A DNA stretch of 64,000 nt, from contig OY759224.1 in assembly GCA_963662175.1 (NCBI GenBank), positions 21,833,489 to 21,897,488 of the forward strand, in the 5' to 3' direction. The translations under genes and the position numbers were made by a program. The notes beneath the pieces were generated by a model. The model saw only the letters and a list, made by a program, of their open reading frames with translations. It did no database searches and had not been told where the DNA came from. Below are positions 13,269 through 23,775 of this stretch, piece after piece. This DNA comes from Aradus depressus (lineage: Eukaryota > Arthropoda > Insecta > Hemiptera > Aradidae). Within the stretch, counting starts at the first letter, position 1. Every line of letters starts with the position of its first letter.

Positions 13269-13843
13269 TTTTTTTTTTTAATATACACAACGAAAGCATA
13301 TTATTATGTACAAAATAATAAGTAAAAAAATATATATATATACAAAAAATATATATATATAAAAAAATATATATACCTACATAATAAAATAATAATGGTC
13401 TCTGCAATTTAAATAATAATAAACATAAACATAAAACAATAATAATAAACATAAGATATAATCAACTGTCCAGCAGTGGAGGCAGGCCATGAAGGAAAGG
13501 AGAATTGAAGGTAAAAGGATTACATGAGGGAAGAAGCTGGTCATCACCGGCACTCCCAAAATATTGTTGCTAGGTTACAGTAGCAGGTCTCTCGGCCAGC
13601 GCCGCCACAGTCTTCGGGGGGGGGATTATCTGGATGAGAATGGGATGACAAGAGTCGAGCAACTGGATTGACATGGGAAGAAAGGTTAGAGTGGACTTTG
13701 GAGAAGCGGGACTTGATGAGGTCAATAACATAGGGGATTTTAAGGTCATTATGGAGGGTAAGGTTGGAAACGTAGAAGGGTGCATCGACAATTGTTGTTA
13801 GGACTTTGGATTGGAAGGACTGGATACGCTTGATGTTAAATGG
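13269..13843 (-). pseudogene. 5'-truncated Jockey-type LINE copy with 16-bp target duplication
   Basis: Minus-strand translation gives NIKRIQSFQSKVLTTIVDAP, then PFYVSNLTLHNDLKIP and ARLLSSHSHP, and finally a WRRWPRDLLL-type end: the C-terminal tail of a Jockey-like ORF2. The frame shifts at the poly-C tract near 13615. A poly(A) tail appears as T's at 13267-13279. CTTATTTCGTAATCTT occurs at both 13253-13268 and 13844-13859, a perfect 16-bp target duplication. The copy is therefore a 575-bp, 5'-truncated target-primed insertion. Related fragments at 41686 and 60770 share the same tail motifs and appear to be the same family. Confidence 0.92.
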
Positions 13844-14047
13844 CTTATTTCGTAATCTTAAAAAGAAAACACTAACTACTCTATATTAGGCCTATTTCTA
13901 TTCTAAAATCGATTATGGTTATGTCCGAATACATTTTTTGCGTTTTGTGTCGATATAGTGGAAATACTAATAAATAAAATTGAAATGATAAATAAAGCAC
14001 TTACTTATTGAACACTTACATTGTCTAATTCCACATACAAATACTTA

Positions 14048-14086
14048 AATGTGTACTAGTTTCGGCTTACGCCATCGTCAGCACAA
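14048..14086 (-). ncRNA. Hammerhead-ribozyme-like motif
   Basis: On the minus strand the order is TTGTG (stem I), CTGACGA (fits CUGANGA), T, GGC-GTAA-GCC (stem II with a GNRA loop), GAA, AC-TA-GT (2-bp stem III), A (cleavage position), then CACA, which pairs with TGTG of stem I. Every core element is in the right order. The departures are one extra U between the core and stem II, and a very short stem III. Compact hammerheads are known from Penelope-like elements and other retroelements. No RT is visible next to it. Activity is unproven. Confidence 0.5.
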
Positions 14087-14589
14087 GGTTCAACAATAAT
14101 GGAGATATGAGCTACGCAGACATATTTATACATATTAACATAAGAGTACCTGGGGTAGGTGGGGTCCTCCTCCCTAGGGGGTGGAAATCCCGATTATAAC
14201 GGTACTGACCAACTGTGGATATATTTAAAAACGAGAAAATAACTAGAAACCAAAATTTATAAAATATAAAATTACAAAAATTTCTATGAAAATTTTCATA
14301 GAACTTATAAATTTATATTTTAAATTTTGTTATAACTACCCTACAATATTCCATGCCTGAATGCTCTCCTAAGATCGATCACTTTCAACATAATACTCCT
14401 TAAGAGCATGCATTCGTCAATTCGATTACTTTTCCCTAATAAACATGGACAATTTTATAATTTCAATTTGAAATTATTTCAATTTAAAATACTTTCAGCC
14501 AAAAATTATTTTATAACAAAAACATCCAGGAGGAGCTCCGCTCTTGCCGCGCGTTCCATGTCGCACACCGTTTTTTTTTTCTTTATGGT

Positions 14590-14905
14590 TTCAGCAGCTA
14601 ACCACAGCTAAAGACACCCTCATATTGCTAGTTCCTGTATCGATTTACAATGGCTCTTTCCCTTTAAGTCGCCTTTCTTATCTTCACAAAAAGCCCTCCT
14701 ACATCTTCCAAATGCTCCAATTTAAATCCCATATCCAGCAGAAAGTCAACAGATTCCGTCCCTCCTTCCTTCCGGGACAACAACTTACCACAACTCCTTC
14801 CTTATCCAGGCTAACTCTCTCCCACTCCAGATTCGCCATGATCCCACACTTAATTCGTTTAAGTCCCTACTTTTCCAGTACCTCCTAACAAACCTCTGAT
14901 TTCTA
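14590..14905 (+). pseudogene. LINE C-terminal fragment
   Basis: One frame ends QANSLPLQIRHDPTLNSFKS followed by LLFQYLLTNL and a stop near 14898. The pattern NSLP..IR...SF..L....L is the usual end of several LINE ORF2 families. The upstream part is shifted between frames. Clade is not assignable from this length. Confidence 0.55.
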
Positions 14906-15060
14906 AGGCTAATAAAGTCCTATGGGATAGTTCTAGTCTTCCTATAAGTCTCTCACTCCTCTGAACAGATTGTTACTCTACTGTTTCATCAGTCCACTTG
15001 GAACATAACTTGGTTTTGACTTCTTACCACATATTTCTAGACAATGTCACTTAATATATA

Positions 15061-15063
15061 TAA

Positions 15064-15098
<35 letters not shown>
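15061..15098. repeat. (TA)n microsatellite
   Basis: An almost pure TA run lies directly before a SINE fragment. Confidence 0.9.
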
Positions 15099-15101
<3 letters not shown>

Positions 15102-15105
15102 TACT

Positions 15106-15212
15106 TAAGCACGCCGTCCTTCGGATGGGACGTTAAGCGATGGTCCAGAGCATGTACGATGTCAGGTACTCGTTAAAGAGCCCTACCCTAAGTGAATAAA
15201 AATTGAGTGTAT
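15106..15212 (+). mobile_element. SINE body fragment (copy 2)
   Basis: It matches the central SINE body (TTAAGCACGCCGTCCTTCGG...) up to GTGAATAAAAATTGAG. The tRNA-like head and the tail are absent. Confidence 0.8.
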
Positions 15213-15779
15213 TTATCATTTCTTATTATATTATGTATGAGCGGAGAGTATCCTCAACACGATAAACTTCAACCTATAAAAATTCTCTTTTATAAACTTG
15301 AGAAAGAAAAAAAAATAACTGAAAAAATGAAAGACTTATTTAACCTAAAATTGGAAGTCTCCCCTTTTTAAGAAGATTTAAGAAACATCATCTAAAATAA
15401 GCCGAGACAACTTGTAATGGAAAATCTGAGCTTAAGAAAAATGAGAATCTCTGCGAGGGAAGACACTTATTGAAAAGTCTAATTTAAAATGTTCACCAAC
15501 AAAAAGAAAAAAAGTGAATTAGAAGAAAGAAAATATGATTGTATGATTAGAACGAACAGAATACGACAAATAATGCAATTCTATTAGAAATTTATTTTTG
15601 AAATATTGTCTATTCCTCTTTGATCTCTCCCCCGTATTCTCTAATTCGTCAACTTTAATTATCTAATCATTCAAATTACTTTTCCCTTTTTTTTCTCTCT
15701 CTCTTTTTTGCCTTTGTCATTCTCTATTTTTATTACATTTCTTTTATCTAATTGGACCCTTGAACTAAGAAACAGCCTG
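15213..15779. other. AT-rich sequence, no feature recognised
   Basis: No repeat or frame stands out. It may include degraded upstream parts of the LINE that follows. Confidence 0.4.
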
Positions 15780-16855
15780 TCTTCTATAGGAGCTTATGAC
15801 GTCTGGAAATCTCAAAATGCCGAAATTGTATAAAATGAATTTAATAATTTAATCACTTCATTCCAAAATAATCTCATCAGTAAAGATGTTGAAAAAATCC
15901 TCAACTCCAAGTACAACTTATATTATAGAAATATGTACTCTTTTGGTTCTGTGAGTTGCCATATGTTATTTAATTGTCATATCAATAAAATTAGAGCAGT
16001 AGGTCAGTTACGTTTGGCTTCTAAACACCATATCAGTTTGTATATAAATAAAGAAACAATTATTTTTGAAAAGGATCAATGTAGATGTTGCTCTAGAGAA
16101 CTCAAAGAAGATATTGTTAATTTTTTATTAAACTGTCCTTTGTATAATAATATTAGAGAAATATATTTATCTAAATATATTAAAAACTCTGATGAAGATG
16201 AAAGTAATATTATTAGAATATTAGAGATTGTTTCTATAGAGCAAATTAATGATGTCTATTACTATATTCTAAATGCTATTAATTTAAAAAAGGAAACATT
16301 AAAAAATTTAACTTACAATAAAAATTTTAAAAATGGAATTAAAATTAAGAATAGAGGACAAAAAATAATAAAGATAATGAAAAGGAATTAAAGTTGAGAT
16401 TTTTATATTAAGTTTTTGTTAAATAGGTACTTGTTATTTACAGTTTAAGTACAAAGTGGTTTGACTTAATGTTTATTACTTTGGTTTTTTATTTTAAATC
16501 ATTATATGTGTATGTATATAAAAGTATATATTTTTCTGTTTTGAATTTCTCTTGGCTGTTTATATACAAGTCAATGTGCGCATTTATTATAATATTTAGA
16601 TAGGTATTTAGAAATTTATTAAGTTGTGAAATTCATCACAATGAAGTTTGTTATTTTATGTTTTTCATGTTAATTTTTTGTTTATCTATTTTTTAATTGT
16701 ATAGTTTTTCTTCAATGTAGCACTAATTTTATTTACCTATCTTTTTATTTCTTTGTACTGATACTATATTTAATTATTTCCTGTTCTTTATTTTATATGT
16801 ATTTGTTCTTAGGGGACCTATCCCAAAATAATAAAATTTCTTTTCATTCATTTTA
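15780..16855 (+). pseudogene. 3' part of a LINE: C-terminal ORF and 3' UTR
   Basis: A frame is open from just after a stop at about 15832 to 16391. Its first ATG is at 15933, but coding similarity starts upstream (VEKILNSKYNLYYRNMYSFG), so that ATG is not a true start. The segment CRCCSRELKEDIVNFLLNCP is a zinc-binding cysteine motif followed by the usual NCP.Y..IR pattern found after the RT domain in several LINE clades. It is followed by about 450 bp of AT-rich 3' UTR ending CAAAATAATAAAATTTC near 16840. The RT and endonuclease domains are missing. I infer a 5'-truncated insertion; no target duplication was found. Confidence 0.7.
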
Positions 16856-17611
16856 TTATTCCACAAAAAGTTTACAAATAGAAAAATATATTTGTATTTC
16901 ATATCATACAAATTAAAATATCAATCTATCTGGTTCGATGTACCCATTCGCTCTACGAGAGCATTTTTTTGTTATTACTATTTTATTTGATCTTTTAATA
17001 AATGAGAATGAAAATGAGAATCTTTTGCTAAAAACAAAGTTGGACTAGGGGAAACTTATCCTTAGATTAAGTCTCAGTTATGAAGTAAACATTGACAAAA
17101 CTTTTGTTGGACACAAAGCGACCTTTTCAAACTTCAAACAACTTCAACCACACAGTCGCTTAATTTAGTTGCTTGAATTCATTTGTCGACAAACTTTTTG
17201 TTCTTTAGTCAAACTCAAAAGTACAATGTTTACTGCTCTAAACTTTTTTGTAATATTTTATTTTTGTACAATTTATAAGAACATTTATTATTCTACATAA
17301 GACTAAATTATGGTGTCCGTTTTGACGAAGAATGATTCGACCAAATGGAACGTTCGGTAATACAATTCATTGTCATCAACTTACCGCAACAGTCTTGGGG
17401 TTCATTAACCCTAAAATGCTAACGTTGAAAATTTTTCTTATTTTTCTAAGACCGTCAAATTGTCGGTTTAGGTTTATTTCACCCAAAAAAATATTATTAA
17501 TTATTTTCTTTATTAAGGGATTACTTAAATAAAAATAAAAAATATTTTGAACAATTTTATTACAAAATCTTTTCAATTCTATAAGAACAATGTTGTAAAT
17601 AGAATATTTTC
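16856..17611. other. AT-rich sequence, no feature recognised
   Basis: Two short overlapping antisense frames near 17332-17576 look like chance open frames. No domain is visible. Confidence 0.5.
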
Positions 17612-17912
17612 AGTGGTATGCATAATTCCTAACTGAGCTCAAGATCTCGGGTTCAAAACCTGGCCGAGACCCTCTAGGAGGTAAAATAAACTTAAGCACG
17701 CCGTCCTTCGGAAGGGATGTTAAGCGATGGTCCCGAGCCTGTACGATGTCAGTTACTCGTTAAAGACCTCTTACCCTAGGTGAATAAAAAATTTGGGGTA
17801 AGCAAAATTTAGGATTACCATAGTAGAATGGCTCATGTCCACTAGAGTGACAAAAGAGCAAATAGACAATATGACCTAGTAGTTAAAGCCCGGGCATGAG
17901 TCATAATAACTA
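17612..17912 (+). mobile_element. tRNA-derived SINE, copy 3
   Basis: It begins within the tRNA-like head (CAGTGGTATGC), has a decayed B box (GGGTTCAAAACCTGG), then the full body and the end CATGAGTCATAATAACTAAC. The 5' end of the head is missing. I did not find a target duplication. Confidence 0.85.
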
Positions 17913-18110
17913 ACTATAATATTTTTACAATAAAACCATCTGATTATTAGATTGTGTCATACAATAATTTACCATTATATGATATTATTAAATGATTATA
18001 ACTGTAGTAAAAAAAGTTAAGGTGTTAATTAAAGATACAAATATTTGACACATCTCAAGTAATTGCTGTCATCCATATTTTGTGTAATTGCAAAATGAAC
18101 AGGTTCTTCA

Positions 18111-18231
18111 GGTATAAAATTCACCATACAGTCAAAAAAATGTTTGTCATAAAAAGTAATATATACAAATATTTATTACCTATATTTTATGACGAAAATT
18201 ACTTTGGCTATATGGTGAATTTTATACTATT
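18111..18231. repeat. Inverted repeat with arms of about 50 bp
   Basis: GGTATAAAATTCACCATA at 18113 is repeated in reverse complement at about 18213-18230, and the homology continues inward with some mismatches to a short AT-rich loop. It would form a long hairpin and may be a small foldback MITE. No target duplication is evident. Confidence 0.75.
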
Positions 18232-18338
18232 TTACGATTGTGTAGAGATTTTTTTTTAGTTATTGGGTATATTTGAATGATTGTTTGTGTATGTAGAGAA
18301 AGTGAGTGAACCTAGCTATCCCCACCCCTTTGAGCTAT

Positions 18339-18955
18339 GCCAGTTGTCCTTTAACCGCTGTGCTGTGTGGGTGGGGTAAGTGAATTTATATATTTTTTTC
18401 TATGCCATGATTAGAGTCAAATACCTGGCTAGCTATTTGGGAGATGTTTCGGTAGATGTCTCTCAGCAACAGGCACATCTCCACAACTTACTATTAGTTT
18501 CAGATGAACAGAAGCTTCATCATATTTATTTGTTTGTCCTAACAACCTTCAAGTTAAGAAAAATTCTAAAATACTAAAGTAACCTGTGGCTTTATTTTAA
18601 TTTAACATTTTTATTAATATATAATTATATTTTATTTTAGTATTAATTTAGTATTGTTTGTATAATTAGTATTCTTTTGCTAGTTAATATTATCTACTTT
18701 GTTTTATTGTATTCCTTATTATTCAGAAATTGTTGTATTTATGTTTATGTATCGAACTCCTTGCTGTAAGATAATTCTTTATGACCAATAAAATTATTCA
18801 TATTTTTTTCATTTTGTTACACTGTACGCTGATGCTTTAAAATTTATACTTTTCATTATTATTTTTTTTTTTTTTTGTTCACAGATGTACCACTGTTGCA
18901 TTGAAACCCGGTTCGGATCAAAATAAAACAGTGGGAAGACAACGTCTTTTATTTT
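18339..18955 (+). repeat. Family B copy 1, split by a 509-bp intron-like segment
   Basis: 18339-18375 and 18885-18955 together match the continuous repeat at 61848-61960. The intervening 18376-18884 starts GTAAGTG and ends with a run of T's then GTTCACAG, a textbook donor, pyrimidine tract and acceptor. Joining the two sides gives the same length as the intact copy, with a single G/A difference at the junction. The hammerhead-like core of the intact copy is partly deleted here. Confidence 0.65.
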
Positions 18956-19496
18956 TTAGAGAGTATATCTGTACAAACATGATTAGTATAAGAAAGTCCT
19001 ACTATATACATCACATTTTTTCAACAAGAAGACTTAAGAAATAAACGGAAAGGAAGGAATTCTCAATTGTGTAACTGGATGAGTCGTTGTTCGTGTTACC
19101 GGAGACGAGACGGTTACATCTTCACAAGTTGAGGCCTGTCAGTCGGTGTTAGTTTGGTTGAACATCTCATCCCACTCAGGGATTACACGCCAGTCCAGGG
19201 TCGAAGGCAGTGTAACGGAACTGTTATAGCAGGGAGAAATCATGTCAGCGGGTGGTTGAACTTCATAGGAACATTTCTCGTTTCCTGGTACCTGGTATCA
19301 CATATGTTTCCATTTTTTTAAATTGTGGGTTGTGTGAGGAGATTTTGAATTTATAATAGTACATTTGGCACCTAAAGGATGACCCAAATTCAATGCGATG
19401 CCTTATTACACAAATATTAAAATAATCACCAAATAAAAGTTATAGTTTCATATACTAATACATTATTTCTTATTTAGTTTTCATTTTTATTTTTTT
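18956..19496. other. Unassigned sequence, GC-richer around 19060-19280
   Basis: It lies between the family B end and a minisatellite. The 19060-19280 stretch is noticeably less AT-rich than its surroundings, but I find no long frame or recognisable motif. Confidence 0.4.
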
Positions 19497-19910
19497 GGCT
19501 GATATCCTTAGTTATTATTTTTATTTTCTTGGCTTATATCCTCCTTAGTTATTATTTTTATTTTCTTGGCTGATATCCTCCTAAGTTATTATTTTTATTT
19601 TCTTGGCTGATATCATCCTTAGTTATTATTTTTATTTTCTTGACTGATATCCTCCTTAGTTATTATTTTTATTTTTTTCGCTGATATCCTCAGTTATTAT
19701 TTTTATTTTCTTGGCAGACATCCTCCTTAATTATTATTTTTATTTTCTTGGCTGATATCCTCCTTAGTTATTATTTTTATTTTCTTGGCTGATATCCTCC
19801 TTAGTTATTATTTTTATTTTTTTCGCTGATATCCTCAGTTATTATTTTTATTTTCTTGGCTGATATCCTCCTAAGTTATTATTTTTATTTTCTTGGCTGA
19901 TATCCTTCTA
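19497..19910. repeat. 37-bp minisatellite, about 11-12 copies
   Basis: The unit is GGCTGATATCCTCCTTAG followed by a TTATTATTTTTATTTTCTT-type tract. Some units lack 3-4 bases, giving 33-34-bp versions. Every unit carries GATATC, or GACATC or TATATC as variants. Confidence 0.93.
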
Positions 19911-20014
19911 CAAGATAGAAGAATCTACTTTTGTTAAATATTTTCGTCACTATTATCATTATTTTTTATTACTTATGTACTAAATTATTTTATTTCTTTT
20001 GGTTTATTTTTTTA

Positions 20015-20110
20015 GTGTCCTGAGGATGAGACGAAAGAACGTCCCGAAATATTGTTGTGAAAAAGTTACTTCTGGAAGAATTATAAAAAATATCATAATT
20101 CCACAGAAAT
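20015..20110 (+). repeat. Family F copy 1 (retroelement 3' end?)
   Basis: CCTGAGGATGAGACGAAAGA and the following 60 bp, ending GAATTATAAAAAATATC, match 26388-26460. The pattern resembles a 3'-terminal segment of a retroelement. A hammerhead fold was considered and not supported. Confidence 0.55.
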
Positions 20111-20167
20111 AATCTCCTTAATTTGTAGTTTCTGTATTTGTATGTACATAATATTTTATGTATATTT

Positions 20168-21190
20168 ATGTTGTCTGATCTATTGGAAACCTCTGAAGCT
20201 ACATATGTAACTGGAACTGCAGGTATAATGTCTGATCTATTGGAAACTTCTGAAGCTACATATGTAACTGAAACTGCAGGTATAATGTCTGATCTATTGG
20301 AAACTTCTGAAGCTACATATGTAACTGAAACTGCAGGTAAAATGTCTGATCTATTGGAAACTTCTGAAGCTACATATGTATGTAACTGAAACTGCAGGTA
20401 TAATGTCTGATCTATTGGAAACTTCTGAAGCTACATATGTAACTGAAACTGCAGGTATAATGTCTGATCTATTGGAAACTTCTGAAGCTACATATGCAAC
20501 TGAAACTGCAGGTATAATGTCTGATCTATTGGAAACTTCTGAAGCTACATATGTAACTGAAACTGCGGTATAATGTCTGATCTATTGGAAACTTCTGAAG
20601 CTACATATGTAACTGGAACTGCAGGTATAATGTCTGATCTATTGGAAACTTCTGAAGCTACATATGTAACTGAAACTGCAGGTAAAATGTCTGATCTATT
20701 GGAAACTTCTGAAGCTACATATGTATGTAACTGAAACTGCAGGTATAATGTCTGATCTATTGGAAACTTCTGAAGCTACATATGTAACTGAAACTGCAGG
20801 TAAAATGTCTGATCTATTGGAAACTTCTGAAGCTACATATGTATGTAACTGAAACTGCAGGTATAATGTCTGATCTATTGGAAACTTCTGAAGCTACATA
20901 TGTAACTGAAACTGCAGGTATAATGTCTGATCTATTGGAAACTTCTGAAGCTACATATGCAACTGAAACTGCAGGTATAATGTCTGATCTATTGGAAACT
21001 TCTGAAGCTACATATGTAACTGAAACTGCAGGTATAATGTCTGATCTATTGGAAACTTCTGAAGCTACATATGTAACTGAAACTGCAGGTATAATGTCTG
21101 ATCTATTGGAAACTTCTGAAGCTACATATGTAACTGAAACTGCAGGTATAATGTCTGATCTATTGGAAACTTCTGCAGCTACATATGTAA
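20168..21190. repeat. 57-bp minisatellite, 18 copies
   Basis: The unit starts ATGTCTGATCTATTGG and contains ACATATGT and CTGCAG palindromes. Since 57 = 19 codons, it reads as repeats of MSDLLETSEATYVTETAGI. Three units carry a 4-bp insertion (TATGTATGTAAC) and one lacks a base, so the frame is broken into three pieces. Blocks of several units recur with the same order of variants, which points to block duplication. I see no sign of a host gene around it. Confidence 0.95.
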
Positions 21191-21558
21191 CTAAAATTGC
21201 ACACTGAATGCAATAATGGATATGAACATTTAGAAAGCATCAGGAAAATTAATAGAGCAAAAGAAGGAATAATATACAAAATTAATATATTTAAAAGGTA
21301 AATCATGATACAATCACAGCTACACTTCTGTATAATTGAAAATGCCTGAGGACATAATGTAAGTATAATATACTTTTAATTATATTGTAACGATAATTAA
21401 CAATTCCAAATATTATAGCGACACACAATTTAATCAGTTTTAAAAACATTATAGAAACATAAATTATTATTTCGGTTTTGATTATTATTAAAAAAATAAA
21501 TTGGCATTTCACTGATATTCCAACAATTGAGAAATTCATTTTTAATAAATGATTCATC
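21191..21558. other. AT-rich sequence, no feature recognised
   Basis: It runs from the minisatellite to an A27 tract at 21559-21585. A short minus-strand open frame at 21303-21560 has no recognisable domain. Confidence 0.4.
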
Positions 21559-21585
21559 AAAAAAAAAAAAAAAAAAAAAAAAAAA

Positions 21586-23775
21586 CTATTTATTCGGTTC
21601 AGCGCAAGGGGCGCTATACATAATTAAAAAAAATAAATATATACATATTGCATATGGTTAAAATAGAATGTCTTGTAGAAGCCGGGGCTTCAGACGACGG
21701 TGTAGCAGAGGTTCCCCAATGCCAAAGGTAGCGGCTCCAGAAACATTCTGCAGCCCAGCCCTGAATCTTGTCGCTAACTCCAATATGAAGTCTCTAACGT
21801 CGGGAACACCCAGCTCCCTGCGTATCTGAGAATTCCTTACCATCCAAGGCGCGTTTACGGCAAGGCGGAGAACTTTGTTTTCGAACCTGACCAGTTTCTT
21901 AATGTTGGTCTGGCTTGTGCCGAGCCAAACCGGACAGGCGTATGTGATGAGTGGCCGTATGAGTGCGGTATAGAGTAGTGTGGCACATTCATGTCGGAGT
22001 GTAGTGTTCTTGTTGAGAAGTGGGTAGAGTGAGGAGAGTCTACTGTAGGCATGTGTCAATTTGGAGTTAATGTGTTGGCCCCAGGTCAGTTTGGTGTCTA
22101 GGAGCACCCCTAGATACTTCACCGCCTGGTGTGTTGGTGTCCAGGGGATGTTTCTGTGGTTGATGTTTAGCGGTGTCAGTGTATCATGGTTTATGCGTCG
22201 GAGTGCGAAAACCTTAGTTTCAATCTTGTTCGCGTTCAGCCTCAGCTTCCATCTGTTAAACCAATTTGCCAAGACATCCAGACCCTCTTGAAGAGTGCGC
22301 ACGGCCCTATGAAGATCACAGTCCTGAGCTATGAGGAGCGTGTCATCGGCATAGGTTGCCAGTGGCAGACCTGGAGGCTCAGGTATATCGTGGCAGAAAA
22401 GATTGAAGAGAATGGGACCGAGGATCGAACCTTGGGGGACTCCTGCACCGATAGTCCTTCGATCGCTAAGGCAAGAGTTAACCTTAACCTGGAAAGTTCT
22501 ATCGGTGAGGAAGGAGGCTATAATGAGACGCAGGTATCTGGGGGCTCCCGTACGCTGGAGTTTGTACAGCAGGCCCTTGTGCCACACTGTATCGAAGGCA
22601 GCAGCAACATCCAGGAACACGGCTGCAGAATATTGCTTCGCCTCGAAACCCTTGACAATGGTCTCTGCCACTCTCTGGAGCTGATGCGTCGTGGAATGTC
22701 TCTTCTTGAAACCAAACTGATGGGCAGGTATGGTGTTCGCTTGTTCCAGAAACTCCAGTAGCCTACCGTAGATTAGTCTCTCTAGCAGTTTCGACAAGCT
22801 GTTCAAAAGACTGATGGGGCGGTAGCTTGATGGTTGGTCTTTTGGTTTTCCCGGCTTGTGGAAAATGAGTACGACCGCATTTTTCCATTGTGTCGGGAAA
22901 TATCCAGCTCTGAGACATCCATTGAACACGCTCGTGAGAAGCGCTATACCCTTCTCCGACAGGTTCTTCAGGACGAGATTTGGTATTAAATCCTCACCTG
23001 GTGCCTTTCTTCCCGGGAGATTGCTTAAAGCTGTCCTGATTTCCCCTGGAGTGACGAACTTTAAGGGCAGTTCTGCGGTGAGTGGCTCCTGGCTAATGGC
23101 TTCCTCGATCAGTAGCTCGGTATCCCTGACTCCCAGATGGCTGGGATCAAACACACCTTCGAGATAGGCAGAAAACATGGTGCACTTCTCTTCGTCTGAT
23201 GTAGCTGTAACGTCACCTTGTCTCAGAGGAGGAATGAGAGGGTCCTGCCGTAGGATCCTGCGAGTCTCCTTCCACAAATTGGGGTCGTTAGGGGACATGT
23301 TCTGAAGGAACTGACGATAGCCCTCAACTCTCTGATTTTCCAGTTCCCATCGAATCTGATGCCCCAGTTGGTTCCATTGGCGTTTGGTTCTCGGGCATCT
23401 GCTACGCTGCCAGCTGCGGCAAAGCCTATTTTTCTCTTCAATCAGGCGTAGGATGTACGTCGGGGTATTGATGCCTGTTCTCTGCCGGGGGTCATAGAAC
23501 TTTCTGTAGATCGCCTTCTTGACTGCGCTCTTGATGGAATCGGTAAGGAGTGTCATTGTTCTGTCTAGGTCATCGGTCGAGTTACAAGAGAAAGGAATAG
23601 TCAGATTTCGGTCAAGTTCGTCGCGAAAGTTATCCCAGTTAATTTTTCCGTCAATAAGTCGTCGTATTGGGGGATCAGTGAGAAGTCTGCAGTGGAAAGT
23701 AATGAGGACAGGGAGATGGTCGGAATCTAATTCGGGAAGTGGAATTTGGATAAATTGTAATGAGCAAATCTTAAA
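21586..23775 (-). mobile_element. 5'-truncated Jockey-like LINE (copy B)
   Basis: The element keeps the last part of the endonuclease domain (LPELDSDHLPV, coding just upstream of 23556), the whole RT and the C-terminus, and then a short 3' UTR with AATAAA near 21591. It ends at about 23775, inside the endonuclease. The tract at the 3' end is A27 on the plus strand, i.e. poly-T in the element's own orientation, which is the reverse of a normal tail. No target duplication was found. It diverges strongly from copy A at 44-48 kb and is a separate family. Confidence 0.88.
21658..23556 (-). CDS. Jockey-like reverse transcriptase, truncated ORF2
   Basis: The protein is a non-LTR reverse transcriptase that would copy the element RNA into DNA at a nicked chromosomal target. 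The first ATG gives 632 residues, but the frame is open further upstream to about 23775, where it includes the endonuclease SDHLPV motif; the ATG is therefore not the original start. Visible motifs are KAPGEDLIPN (about 184-193), SYRPISLLNS (about 244-253), the catalytic FLDVAAAFD (314-322), GVPQGSILGP (about 372-381) and YADDT (402-406). The tail RRLKPRLLQDILF parallels copy A. No internal stop or frameshift is present, so decay is slight, but without the endonuclease and ORF1 it should not mobilise itself. Confidence 0.93.
   Translation of the reverse strand: MTLLTDSIKSAVKKAIYRKFYDPRQRTGINTPTYILRLIEEKNRLCRSWQRSRCPRTKRQWNQLGHQIRWELENQRVEGYRQFLQNMSPNDPNLWKETRRILRQDPLIPPLRQGDVTATSDEEKCTMFSAYLEGVFDPSHLGVRDTELLIEEAISQEPLTAELPLKFVTPGEIRTALSNLPGRKAPGEDLIPNLVLKNLSEKGIALLTSVFNGCLRAGYFPTQWKNAVVLIFHKPGKPKDQPSSYRPISLLNSLSKLLERLIYGRLLEFLEQANTIPAHQFGFKKRHSTTHQLQRVAETIVKGFEAKQYSAAVFLDVAAAFDTVWHKGLLYKLQRTGAPRYLRLIIASFLTDRTFQVKVNSCLSDRRTIGAGVPQGSILGPILFNLFCHDIPEPPGLPLATYADDTLLIAQDCDLHRAVRTLQEGLDVLANWFNRWKLRLNANKIETKVFALRRINHDTLTPLNINHRNIPWTPTHQAVKYLGVLLDTKLTWGQHINSKLTHAYSRLSSLYPLLNKNTTLRHECATLLYTALIRPLITYACPVWLGTSQTNIKKLVRFENKVLRLAVNAPWMVRNSQIRRELGVPDVRDFILELATRFRAGLQNVSGAATFGIGEPLLHRRLKPRLLQDILF

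Noticed and set aside
17332..17576. Overlapping 66-codon frames on both strands
   Set aside because: Short, AT-rich, no domain; best read as chance.
20024..20075. CTGAGGA and GAAA near a hairpin as another hammerhead
   Set aside because: Stem II can form, but stems I and III cannot; the related copy at 26393 also fails.
20138..21207. Three repeat-rich frames as a repetitive protein gene
   Set aside because: Two start at TTG or inside a repeat, the frame is broken by 4-bp insertions, and no flanking coding sequence or splice sites are seen. The period of 57 alone keeps frames open.
22186..22761. 191-codon plus-strand frame
   Set aside because: Antisense shadow of the reverse transcriptase on the minus strand.
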